In this document: positions 1-5,809 of the stretch, piece after piece | Layout of the letters: every line of letters starts with the position of its first letter | Position numbering within the stretch: position 1 is the first letter of the stretch | DNA from: Hydrogenothermaceae bacterium | GTDB lineage: Bacteria > Aquificota > Aquificia > Aquificales > Hydrogenothermaceae | DNA length: 5,809 nucleotides | Assembly: GCA_012961365.1 (NCBI GenBank) | Contig: DTZN01000107.1 | Location: 1 to 5,809, forward strand | Direction of reading: 5' to 3' | Made by a program: the position numbers and the translations under genes | Notes under the pieces: model-generated | Told to the model about the DNA's origin: nothing | Databases searched by the model: none | What the model saw: the letters and a program-made list of their open reading frames with translations, nothing else

Positions 1-1885
1 ATTTTAAATATTCTTCTTGCTTTCTTTTCTTAAGTGGTAGTCCTTCTCTAAATGCCGGTTCATCTATCTGAATTATCTTTATTCCTTCTTTCTCAAGGTC
101 TAAAACTTCTTTCCTCAAAGCAAGTGCTATTTGATATGCGATTTCTTTTTTAGGTATATCTTTTCTATAGAAAGACCAGTTTAAGATTGTCACTGGGCCA
201 GTTAACATTCCCTTCATTGGCTTATCTGTTAAGCTTTGAGCGTAAACAATTTCTTTTACAGTCATAGGTGAAGGTCTTGAAACATCTCCATAAATAATTG
301 GTGGTCTAACACATCTTGTTCCATAAGACTGAACCCAACCATTTTTTGTAAATGCAAAACCATCCATTTTTTCACCGAAGAACTCAACCATATCTGTTCT
401 TTCAAATTCTCCATGAACAAAAACATCAAGGCCAAGTTCTTCTTGGATTTCTACTGCTTTTTTTATTTGCTCTTTTATAAAGTTTTCATATTCTTTTGCT
501 GAAATTTCCCCTCTTCTAAATTTAGCTCTCATTTGCCTAACTTCTTTTGTTTGAGGAAAACTTCCTATTGTTGTAGTTGGAAATCTTGGAAGACCAAGTA
601 TTTCAATTTGTTTTTTGTATCTTTCCTTAAAGTTATGAGGTCTTTTTATTTCTTGCTGGTCAATTTCTTCTATAGCTTTTCTTACATTTTCATTTTTAAA
701 CTCATCTCTTAAAGCCTGTAACGTTTGAGTTGGAACTTCTTTTCCTTCATTTATAATTTCTTTTAATGTTTTGATTTCTTCTAATCTTTCATTTGCAAAT
801 GATAAAAGACTTATTAATCTATCATCTAAATGTCCTTTTTCTGGGTCTAACGATACTGGAAGATGGAAAAGAGGTGCAGCATTTGATAGAACAATTCTAT
901 CTTCATCTACATATTTTTTAATTTCATCAATTAAAGCTAAAACTTCCTTATAGTCTGTTTTCCAAGGGTCTCTACCTGAAATCACTCCAGCTTGTAATTT
1001 TTTGTCTTTTGGAAATCCATATTTTTTTAGATTTTCAAGATTTTCATTATTTACAATAAAATCAAGCCCAATTCCTGCAACTGGAAGTTCCTTTGTAATT
1101 CTTTCAAAATGGTCTAAACTTTCGTAATATGTATGAATGAAAATTTCAATATCACTTATTCCATCTGTAATAATTTTGTAAGCTTCAATTAATGCATCTA
1201 TTTTTTCTTTATCTAAATCTAAAACAATTGCTGGCTCATCGAATTGAACTGCTTTAACACCTTCTTGCTGTAATTCTCTAAGTATCTGATTGTAAATAGA
1301 AGCTATTTCTAAAAGTAGGGGTTTGAATTTTTCACTTTCATCTGCTTTTACCATTTTCATTAAAAGAGAACCTTCTTGCCTTTCGTAAACTTTTGAAAGC
1401 ATTAAATATGTAAATGCTCCAACTAAAACAGGTTTTGTTTCTACTCCAAATTTTTCTTTTACCCACTTATAAGAAGTTAAAGGTCTATTTTTAATAAGTT
1501 TAAATCCTCCTGTTAATTCTGGAACGATATAGTGATAGTTTGTGTCAAACCATTTTGTCATTTCACAAGCAATGGCATCTTTTGTTCCTCTTGCCATTGC
1601 AAAGTATCTATCAAGGCTATCTTCTATGTTTTGAAATCTTTGAGGTATTGCATTAATCATTGTTGAAATGTCTAAAACAAAGTCATAAAGAGAAAAATCG
1701 TTAGATGGAATATAATCTAAATTTGCATCTATTATTTTTTTCATTCTTTTTATATCTACTTCTTCTGCTTTTTTTAGCATTTCTTCTTTTGATATTTCAC
1801 CTTTCCAATAGCTTTCTATTGCCTTTTTTAATTCCCTGTTTGGCCCAATTTTAGGATAACCAAAAATTGTTGTTTTAATAGCCAT
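1..1885 (-). CDS. metE: Cobalamin-independent methionine synthase MetE (5-methyltetrahydropteroyltriglutamate--homocysteine methyltransferase), 3' end outside the window
   Basis: MetE transfers the methyl group of 5-methyltetrahydrofolate polyglutamate to homocysteine to make methionine, a cytosolic zinc-dependent reaction that needs no B12. The open frame was read through without a stop for 628 codons. The N-terminal barrel begins MAIKTTIFGYPKIGPNRELK, the usual MetE opening. The C-terminal barrel shows IGSFPQT (about 440-446), the homocysteine-binding HGEFERTDMV (491-500) and IDEPAFREG (Asp608). Family length is about 755 residues, so roughly 130 are missing at the left edge. The missing part includes the His-x-Cys, Glu and Cys zinc ligands, so the catalytic metal site cannot be verified. 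The ATG at 1885-1883 has a strong AGGAGG 6 nt upstream. The leader is too short for a SAM or cobalamin riboswitch. The gene is divergent from a Fur-family regulator, and a Fur-type palindrome lies in their shared spacer. Identification is secure. Confidence 0.96.
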   Translation of the reverse strand, partial: MAIKTTIFGYPKIGPNRELKKAIESYWKGEISKEEMLKKAEEVDIKRMKKIIDANLDYIPSNDFSLYDFVLDISTMINAIPQRFQNIEDSLDRYFAMARGTKDAIACEMTKWFDTNYHYIVPELTGGFKLIKNRPLTSYKWVKEKFGVETKPVLVGAFTYLMLSKVYERQEGSLLMKMVKADESEKFKPLLLEIASIYNQILRELQQEGVKAVQFDEPAIVLDLDKEKIDALIEAYKIITDGISDIEIFIHTYYESLDHFERITKELPVAGIGLDFIVNNENLENLKKYGFPKDKKLQAGVISGRDPWKTDYKEVLALIDEIKKYVDEDRIVLSNAAPLFHLPVSLDPEKGHLDDRLISLLSFANERLEEIKTLKEIINEGKEVPTQTLQALRDEFKNENVRKAIEEIDQQEIKRPHNFKERYKKQIEILGLPRFPTTTIGSFPQTKEVRQMRAKFRRGEISAKEYENFIKEQIKKAVEIQEELGLDVFVHGEFERTDMVEFFGEKMDGFAFTKNGWVQSYGTRCVRPPIIYGDVSRPSPMTVKEIVYAQSLTDKPMKGMLTGPVTILNWSFYRKDIPKKEIAYQIALALRKEVLDLEKEGIKIIQIDEPAFREGLPLKKRKQEEYLK

Positions 1886-2011
1886 AAAATTCCTCCTAAA
1901 AATTTTTCCTTAAATAACATTTTCTCATAATAAAATTTCAAATGCAAATCATTTGCAAAAAGAAAGATTTTACTGATATTATTAATTATCTAATTTTTAT
2001 AGGATAGTATA
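1886..2011. promoter_or_regulatory. Divergent metE / Fur-family regulator promoter region
   Basis: This 126-bp AT-rich spacer must hold the promoters of both divergent genes. On the plus strand, TTGCAA (1953-1958) and TATTAT (1977-1982) are 18 bp apart and form a plausible promoter for the regulator gene, with its -35 inside the palindrome at 1943-1957. On the minus strand, TTGAAA (1941-1936) and TGTTAT (1919-1914), 16 bp apart, are a weaker candidate for metE and would give a leader of about 20-25 nt. The regulator's ribosome site is AGGA at 2001-2004, 7 nt before its ATG. Promoter assignments are by eye and tentative in this AT-rich DNA. That both promoters lie in this interval is nearly certain from gene orientation. 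Confidence 0.5.
1943..1957. promoter_or_regulatory. Fur-type 7-1-7 palindromic operator
   Basis: TGCAAATCATTTGCA is a perfect inverted repeat with 7-bp arms around a central C at 1950. The 7-1-7 geometry and the TG...AAT-N-ATT...CA core are those of Fur/PerR/Zur-class boxes; it matches 10 of the 14 arm positions of TGATAATNATTATCA. It lies 69 bp before the regulator start and 58 bp before metE, next to a Fur-family gene, so autoregulation is likely and joint control of metE is possible. Binding by this particular regulator is inference. Confidence 0.7.
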
Positions 2012-2428
2012 ATGAGTAAAAAGCTAGAAATACCAAAAAAATATAGATTTACAAAACAAAGAAAGGCAATTTTAGAAGTTTTAGAAAATGCAAATATTCC
2101 TATTCACGCTGAAGACATCTATCTGTTGCTAAAAGAAAAAGGAATGAACATTAGTTTATCTACAATTTATAGGAATTTAGATATGCTTGTTAAAGAAGGA
2201 GTTGTTATCAAATCATATATGATGAATGAAGATAAATCTAGATTTTCTTTACCTGACAAGAAAAATTATTTAGTTTGTGAAAAATGTGGAAAAATTGTAA
2301 TTATAGATAATTGTCCTTTTGACAAATTTAAAGAAGAATTAAAAGAAGTTCATAAATTTGAAATAACAGGGCACTGTATAGAAGTTTACGGTATATGCCC
2401 TGATTGTCAAAATTCTAATGGTCATTAG
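2012..2428 (+). CDS. Fur-family transcriptional regulator with an unusual metal-sensing site
   Basis: This is a 138-residue cytosolic DNA-binding protein of the usual Fur/PerR/Zur length. The N-terminal winged helix (about 10-70) has the family pattern RFTKQRKAI, then HAEDIY (His32) and the recognition helix STIYRNLDML (50-59). The C-terminal dimerisation domain has two CxxC pairs, Cys89/Cys92 and Cys129/Cys132, the structural zinc site of this family, and a conserved GHCIEVYGICPDC tail with His121. The region just before Cys89 normally reads HHxH, but here it is DKKNYLVC: Lys83, Lys84, Asn85 and Tyr86 replace the His/Asp metal ligands, and Ser79 replaces the usual acidic ligand. Cys101 and Cys122 are additional cysteines. 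What it senses is therefore unclear; Fur, Zur or PerR cannot be chosen. The start is an ATG with AGGA 7 nt upstream. It is divergent from metE across a Fur-type palindrome and overlaps the opposing globin gene by 14 bp at the 3' end. Confidence 0.93.
   Translation: MSKKLEIPKKYRFTKQRKAILEVLENANIPIHAEDIYLLLKEKGMNISLSTIYRNLDMLVKEGVVIKSYMMNEDKSRFSLPDKKNYLVCEKCGKIVIIDNCPFDKFKEELKEVHKFEITGHCIEVYGICPDCQNSNGH
2367..2402 (-). terminator. Possible intrinsic terminator of the globin-PsiE gene, inside the regulator coding sequence
   Basis: An inverted repeat CAGGGCA (2367-2373) / TGCCCTG (2396-2402) has 7-bp arms, 5 of 7 pairs being G-C, around a 22-nt loop that can add a TATA/TATA pairing. Read on the minus strand it begins 13 nt after the globin gene's stop codon and is followed by TTATTTCAAATTT, an imperfect U-rich tail. 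It stands out for its G-C content in this AT-rich DNA. It overlaps the codons for the regulator's GHCIEVYGICP segment, so protein constraint could account for part of it. Termination function is inference. Confidence 0.35.
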
Positions 2429-2445
2429 CAGGTTTTATTTTTTTA
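2415..2445 (+). terminator. Weak candidate terminator for the Fur-family regulator gene
   Basis: CTAATGGTCATTAG (2415-2428) can fold into a 5-bp stem with a 4-nt loop and is followed after CAGG by TTTTATTTTTTT (2433-2444). The stem is short and AT-rich, so efficiency is doubtful. The same 14 bases are exactly the overlap of the two converging genes and contain both of their stop codons. Confidence 0.25.
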
Positions 2446-3326
2446 GCTATTAAAAAGTAAACAATTCCTAATATTAAAAGAACAAATCCATAAGCTATTA
2501 GTTTTTTTATGTCTTCTGGAGATAGAGATACAATCAAGATTTTTCTAATTATCGCCGCAAGAGCTACACTTATAAATGCGGTTACTGCAAATCCTTTTCC
2601 CCTTAAATGTTTTATTTCTTCTCCCATTAACTCTGCAACTGCCCATAAAATTAATAAACTACCTAAAGTTTTTATAATTCCTTCTTCTATGGATACTTTC
2701 CCAGTTATTAGTTCATAAATATCAAAAGTAAAAAGTCCAATTACAAAGAAAGACATTAAAATAAGTGCAACTAGCAAAATCATATCTAAAAAATCTGCAA
2801 ATCTCTTGGATATTTTTACTAATTTTTTTTCAAGCTTTGAAAGTTGCATATAACGGCTAATTTCTTCTTCTATATAAGCTTTTGTTAAAATATCTAGATT
2901 TATATCTAATAATTTTCCAAGACTTTCTACATACAGATTTCTTTGTCTTGAATATCCAAATTCTTGATTTATTTTTTCTATGAAAAATCTTCTTATAAAA
3001 TTAAAAGTAGCATTTATGTAATGACTAGGTATTCCTAGTTTATCGTGAACTTCCCCAATTTTGTGTAATTTTTCAAAATACCTATCATCATAGTTTCCTG
3101 AAAATAAATCCTTATACCACTGTTTTATTTTTTCCATATGCCTCTTTTTTACTTCTTCATTTTTAAAGAACTTATTAGATTGAGGAAGCCTAAATATAAA
3201 CTGGTATAACCTATTTAGAAATTCATTAAGATGTTTCTCCATTATTGGTTGTAATTCTTTAATTCTTTTTTCATCTACAGATGTAAATTCATAATCTTTT
3301 TTTATCTGGTCAAAGCTTTCAAACAT
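2415..3326 (-). CDS. Membrane globin-coupled sensor: protoglobin/sensor-globin domain fused to a PsiE-like membrane domain
   Basis: This 303-residue protein has two parts. Residues about 10-150 match the sensor-globin (globin-coupled sensor) fold, with WYKDLFSGNYDDRYF, then KIGEVHDKLGIP with the expected proximal haem ligand His94, and RLYQFIF with Tyr41 where family members carry the distal B10 tyrosine. An amphipathic charged linker (about 150-178) leads to four hydrophobic segments (about 180-202, 217-235, 246-264, 277-295). Between the second and third is AELMGEEIKHLRGKGF, typical of PsiE (phosphate-starvation-inducible E family), whose biochemical role is not settled. The globin should be cytosolic and may sense O2, NO or CO through haem, passing the signal to the membrane module; that is inference. 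No methyl-accepting, GGDEF or kinase domain is present. The ATG at 3326-3324 follows GAGGGG by 6 nt. No promoter could be picked with confidence in the 169-bp gap upstream. It converges on the Fur-family gene. Confidence 0.85.
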   Translation of the reverse strand: MFESFDQIKKDYEFTSVDEKRIKELQPIMEKHLNEFLNRLYQFIFRLPQSNKFFKNEEVKKRHMEKIKQWYKDLFSGNYDDRYFEKLHKIGEVHDKLGIPSHYINATFNFIRRFFIEKINQEFGYSRQRNLYVESLGKLLDINLDILTKAYIEEEISRYMQLSKLEKKLVKISKRFADFLDMILLVALILMSFFVIGLFTFDIYELITGKVSIEEGIIKTLGSLLILWAVAELMGEEIKHLRGKGFAVTAFISVALAAIIRKILIVSLSPEDIKKLIAYGFVLLILGIVYFLIAKKIKPANDH

Positions 3327-3495
3327 AAATTTCCCCTCAATTTATAAAAATTTCTTCACTAGTAAAAAGGATACCAGAATTTAAAGAAGATATGTCTAAA
3401 TATCAGGTAGTTAAAAAAATATAAATATATTACATAGTTTTAATTTTTCTTAAAAAGTTTGGTTAGAGAAATTAAAGATAAAAAATCAAGGAAAT
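3327..3495. other. Intergenic gap between fmt and the globin-PsiE gene
   Basis: This is 169 bp of very AT-rich DNA with no convincing coding frame. On the minus strand, just past the fmt stop, a short AAGG/CCTT pairing (3505-3508 with 3488-3491) followed by six T residues (3485-3480) is a marginal terminator candidate. The rest must hold the globin gene's promoter if that gene is transcribed separately. TATA-like runs around 3420-3432 are present, but no hexamer pair with good spacing could be chosen. No Fur-type palindrome like that at 1943-1957 was seen. Confidence 0.4.
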
Positions 3496-4431
3496 TTATA
3501 AAAACCTTTCACCTTCTTTTATATGATATCCTCTTATAGCTTCATCAGCAGATATAGGCTTGCCATTTGGAAATTGAACCTGAGTTATTAAAAGCTTTCC
3601 TTTCCCTGTTTGGACTATGAAACCTTTTCCTTTTTCAAGTTTTATTATTTCACCTATGTTTCCTTTAGAAAATTCATCAACAATTTTGGCATCTAATATT
3701 TTTATCTGAGTGTCTCTAAAGCTTGAAAACGCCTTTGGCCATATTTTTAGAGCCCTAATTTGGTTAAAAATTTCCCTTGCAGATTTAGACCAGTCTATTT
3801 TTCCTTCTTCTTTTTTTATTGGTTTTGCGTAGGTTGCTTTTGAATGGTCTTGAAGTGTTTTCTTAGCTTTCCCTGTTTCTATTTTATCTAATACTTCAAT
3901 TAAAAGTTTTGCTCCTTCTTCTGCAAGTTTATCATGCAAAGAAACTATATCATCTTCATCTAAAATTGGAACTTCTCTACATTCGTAAATATCTCCAGCA
4001 TCTAATTCCTTTGTTATTTCCATAATACATACACCAGTTTTATCTTTACCTTCTATTATTGACCTATGAATGGGAGCAGCTCCTCTAAACTCTGGAAGTA
4101 GTGATGCATGAACATTTATAGTTTTATATTTTGGAATTTCTATGATATCTTCAGGGATTATTTTCCCGTAAGCTACAACAACTGATATATCAGGGCTTAA
4201 TTTTTTTAGAATTTTTCTAATTTCTTCATTATTCTTCAATTTTTCCGGCTGATATACAGGTATATTATATTCTTGAGCTAAAACTTTAACAGGAGGAGGT
4301 GTTAATTTTTTTCCTCTTCCTTTTGGTTTATCTGGTTGTGTAATAACTGCAATTACTTCATGTTTAGAATTAATTAATTCTTCTAAATTTCTAACTGCAA
4401 AATCTGGAGTTCCCCAAAAAACTACTTTCAT
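3496..4431 (-). CDS. fmt: Methionyl-tRNA formyltransferase
   Basis: Fmt transfers the formyl group of 10-formyltetrahydrofolate to methionyl-initiator-tRNA, which supports bacterial translation initiation in the cytosol. The 311-residue protein is family length. The N-terminal Rossmann-type catalytic domain starts [13 protein letters not shown] and contains [19 protein letters not shown], with Asn106 and His108, and KELDAGDIY with Asp144; these three catalytic residues fall at the E. coli Fmt numbering. The C-terminal tRNA-binding OB-like domain has [15 protein letters not shown] and KIWPKAFS. The start chosen is the ATG at 4431-4429, which has AAGGAG 5 nt upstream. A GTG two codons earlier (4437-4435) is in frame, but its first base is the last base of that AAGGAG, so it is unlikely to be used. 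The gene follows the NosL-like regulator by 50 nt with no obvious terminator and is probably co-transcribed. It is not next to def (peptide deformylase), a common partner elsewhere. Confidence 0.97.
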   Translation of the reverse strand: MKVVFWGTPDFAVRNLEELINSKHEVIAVITQPDKPKGRGKKLTPPPVKVLAQEYNIPVYQPEKLKNNEEIRKILKKLSPDISVVVAYGKIIPEDIIEIPKYKTINVHASLLPEFRGAAPIHRSIIEGKDKTGVCIMEITKELDAGDIYECREVPILDEDDIVSLHDKLAEEGAKLLIEVLDKIETGKAKKTLQDHSKATYAKPIKKEEGKIDWSKSAREIFNQIRALKIWPKAFSSFRDTQIKILDAKIVDEFSKGNIGEIIKLEKGKGFIVQTGKGKLLITQVQFPNGKPISADEAIRGYHIKEGERFL

Positions 4432-4481
4432 TTGCACTCCTTTTTTAGTTTATATTCATTAAGTTAAATACATCGAGTATT

Positions 4482-5105
4482 TTATTTTCCATTCTTTAAT
4501 TGGGATATGTTTATAACATGTTTATCTTGACAACAACTTTTTATATTTAAATTTATAGTTTTATTTATTTCATCATATACTTCCAAGAAGCTCATTACTT
4601 TACCACCAAAACCTTTTACAAATTTTTCTGCCAATTTTTTATCAGAAAATGGTATTACACTTGGACTACAACAAGGTTTCGCATCACTACCAACAACATA
4701 AAATGCATTAAACGCAGTTATTGGATTTTCTGTTATAAAATCATATGTAATAGCAAACACATCTTTATTTTCGTATTGCTTGTGGAGTATCATTCCACAA
4801 TGTTCACAGCATGCTTCAATATTTTTATTATCTACAGATATTTTGTAAGGGTGCGCCCTTATTATTGTTTTTTCACATACAGGACAAATTTTCTCTTTAA
4901 TTTTATTTTCTTCATCTTCTTCATTTTTTAATAAAATAGAACCATGTTTTCTTTTTATAAATCCTTCCTTTTCTAATTCTTTAATATTTCTATAAATAGT
5001 CATTTCTGATACACCAAATACATTAGCAAGCTCTTTTACTGTTGCTTCGCCTTTTTCCTGAAGTATCTTTATAATCTTCGTTTTTCTATCTATTATATCC
5101 ATCAT
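4482..5105 (-). CDS. DeoR-type HTH regulator with a cysteine-rich NosL/TRASH-like sensor domain
   Basis: This is a 207-residue predicted cytosolic transcription factor. Residues 5-58 form a DeoR-type helix-turn-helix ([20 protein letters not shown], then [13 protein letters not shown]). The rest is not the sugar-phosphate-binding domain of classical DeoR proteins. It carries CPVC (74-77), CCEHCGM (99-104) and then a NosL-like stretch with [20 protein letters not shown] (120-139), [10 protein letters not shown] (144-153), and [17 protein letters not shown]. The tail adds another pair, SCC (190-192). The nine cysteines are 74, 77, 99, 100, 103, 145, 146, 191 and 192. NosL proteins bind Cu(I), and TRASH domains are proposed metal binders, so a thiophilic-metal-responsive regulator is the best inference; the metal and targets are unknown. 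The start overlaps the hisB stop as ATGA with AAAGGGG upstream; the adjacent second ATG (5102-5100) is equally possible. No operator was identified. Confidence 0.82.
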   Translation of the reverse strand: MMDIIDRKTKIIKILQEKGEATVKELANVFGVSEMTIYRNIKELEKEGFIKRKHGSILLKNEEDEENKIKEKICPVCEKTIIRAHPYKISVDNKNIEACCEHCGMILHKQYENKDVFAITYDFITENPITAFNAFYVVGSDAKPCCSPSVIPFSDKKLAEKFVKGFGGKVMSFLEVYDEINKTINLNIKSCCQDKHVINISQLKNGK

Positions 5106-5695
5106 AAAACCCCTTTAGTGGAAGGTGTATCTTCTGACCTTCTTGGGTCTATCTCCACTGCATTTCTAAGGGCTATTGCAAAAGCTTTTGTTAAACATTC
5201 TGCAATATGGTGAAGATTATGCCCTGCCAATGTTTTTAAATGCATAGTTATTCCTGCTTCAAGTGTAAACCCTTTAAAAAATTCTCCCATTAACTCAAAA
5301 TCAAATTCCGTAATTTTTCCTCTTAATCCTAAATCATCATAAAAAATAAGAGGTCTTCCAGATAAATCAATGCTACACATACAAAGGGCTTCATCCATTG
5401 GAATAATTGAATATCCAAATCTTCTTATACCTTTTTTATCTCCCAGAGCCTTTTTTAGTGCATCTCCCAAAACTATACCAACATCTTCTACTGTATGGTG
5501 ATGGCTTATATGAACATCTCCCTCTGCAAAAACTTTTATATCTATTAAAGAATGTTTAGAAAAACTTTCAAGCATATGATTTAAAAAACCTACTGGAGTG
5601 TTAACTTCATATATTCCTTTTCCATCAAGATTAATTTCTATTTCAACATTTGTTTCTTTAGTTTGTCTTTTAACTTTAGCTGTTCTCATTTTCAT
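5102..5695 (-). CDS. hisB: Imidazoleglycerol-phosphate dehydratase
   Basis: HisB dehydrates imidazole glycerol phosphate to imidazole acetol phosphate in histidine biosynthesis, as a manganese-dependent cytosolic enzyme. The 197-residue protein is the monofunctional type, without the N-terminal histidinol-phosphatase domain of the enterobacterial fusion. Visible family motifs are [13 protein letters not shown] (36-48), HHTVED (66-71), PMDEA (99-103), LSGRP (111-115), HNLHHIAE (159-166) and the C-terminal PSTKGVL. The paired HH(T/I).E motifs supply the metal ligands. The ATG at 5695-5693 has GAGG 6 nt upstream, and a second ATG two codons on is less well placed. It overlaps the upstream unidentified gene by 20 nt and the downstream regulator by 4 nt, which suggests coupled translation. 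No other his gene is in the window. Confidence 0.97.
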   Translation of the reverse strand: MKMRTAKVKRQTKETNVEIEINLDGKGIYEVNTPVGFLNHMLESFSKHSLIDIKVFAEGDVHISHHHTVEDVGIVLGDALKKALGDKKGIRRFGYSIIPMDEALCMCSIDLSGRPLIFYDDLGLRGKITEFDFELMGEFFKGFTLEAGITMHLKTLAGHNLHHIAECLTKAFAIALRNAVEIDPRRSEDTPSTKGVL

Positions 5696-5809
5696 CTTCT
5701 TCCTCTTCTTTTACTCTTTTTAAAATTGGATTATCTACTCTTGCATCTTTACCTTTTATTTCTATAAAATCTGTCATTTCTTTTAAACGAGAAGCTATTG
5801 CTCCTCCAA
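5676..5809 (-). CDS. C-terminal end of an unidentified protein (5' part outside the window)
   Basis: A minus-strand frame is open from the right edge for 43 codons, from 5807 down to a TAA at 5678-5676. It overlaps the hisB start by 20 nt in another frame. The visible peptide contains [19 protein letters not shown], then [12 protein letters not shown], and ends in an acidic tail [11 protein letters not shown] do not recognise the family. The tight overlap with hisB and the coherent peptide, which has a well-formed amphipathic part before the charged tail, support a genuine coding region co-transcribed with hisB. With only the tail visible, no function can be given. Confidence 0.7.
   Translation of the reverse strand, partial: GGAIASRLKEMTDFIEIKGKDARVDNPILKRVKEEEEDENENS

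Noticed and set aside
771..953. Plus-strand 60-codon open frame
   Set aside because: It lies antisense within the intact metE frame, and its peptide shows no recognisable domain and no convincing ribosome site.
1..1885. Possible frameshift or pseudogene in metE
   Set aside because: Checking the minus-strand triplets across the region found no in-frame stop and continuous MetE motifs in order. The gene is only cut by the window edge.
1886..2011. SAM, T-box or cobalamin riboswitch upstream of metE
   Set aside because: The spacer is only 126 bp and shared with a divergent gene, and no conserved riboswitch core or terminator/antiterminator pairing was seen.
2008..2013. Perfect TATAAT overlapping the regulator's start codon
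   Set aside because: If used as a -10 element, transcription would start downstream of the ATG, which has its own AGGA ribosome site. It is most likely chance in AT-rich DNA.
2509..2718. Plus-strand 69-codon open frame
   Set aside because: It is antisense to the PsiE-like membrane half of the globin gene, whose own frame has clear domain motifs. The reverse-strand peptide is a shadow.
4482..5105. Classical DeoR sugar-phosphate-responsive repressor
   Set aside because: Only the HTH matches. The effector half lacks the DeoR-type sugar-phosphate-binding domain and is instead a cysteine-rich NosL-like domain, and no sugar genes are nearby.

Overview
The window is a low-GC (roughly 30% by eye), gene-dense bacterial chromosome segment. 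The lysine/glutamate/isoleucine-rich proteins, short spacers and gene types would suit a thermophilic Aquificota member such as the Hydrogenothermaceae. That placement is inference from composition and protein style only. No tRNA, rRNA, insertion sequence, CRISPR array or phage gene was seen.

Layout, left to right. A minus-strand metE (cobalamin-independent methionine synthase) runs off the left edge and lacks roughly its last 130 codons, including the zinc site. It is divergent from a plus-strand Fur-family regulator gene at 2012-2428. The 126-bp spacer between them carries a perfect 15-bp 7-1-7 palindrome of Fur-box type. The regulator gene converges on, and overlaps by 14 bp, a minus-strand gene at 2415-3326 that joins an N-terminal globin sensor domain to a C-terminal four-helix PsiE-type membrane domain. 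A 169-bp gap follows, and then a minus-strand run read right to left: the tail of an unidentified acidic-ended protein, hisB, a DeoR-HTH/NosL-like cysteine-rich regulator, and fmt. The first two junctions overlap (20 nt and a 4-nt ATGA), and fmt follows 50 nt later, so this looks like one transcription unit.

How the genes fit together. Three are housekeeping: metE (methionine), hisB (histidine) and fmt (initiator tRNA formylation). Between them sit three probable sensors, none with standard architecture. They are a Fur-like protein that lacks the usual HHxH metal-sensing motif, a haem-globin sensor fused to a PsiE membrane module, and a DNA-binding protein carrying a NosL-like domain with nine cysteines including three CC pairs. 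These three, the shared metE/regulator palindrome, and a GC-rich hairpin inside the regulator gene that may terminate the opposing globin transcript are the main points of interest. No link among the three sensors is shown by the sequence beyond proximity.
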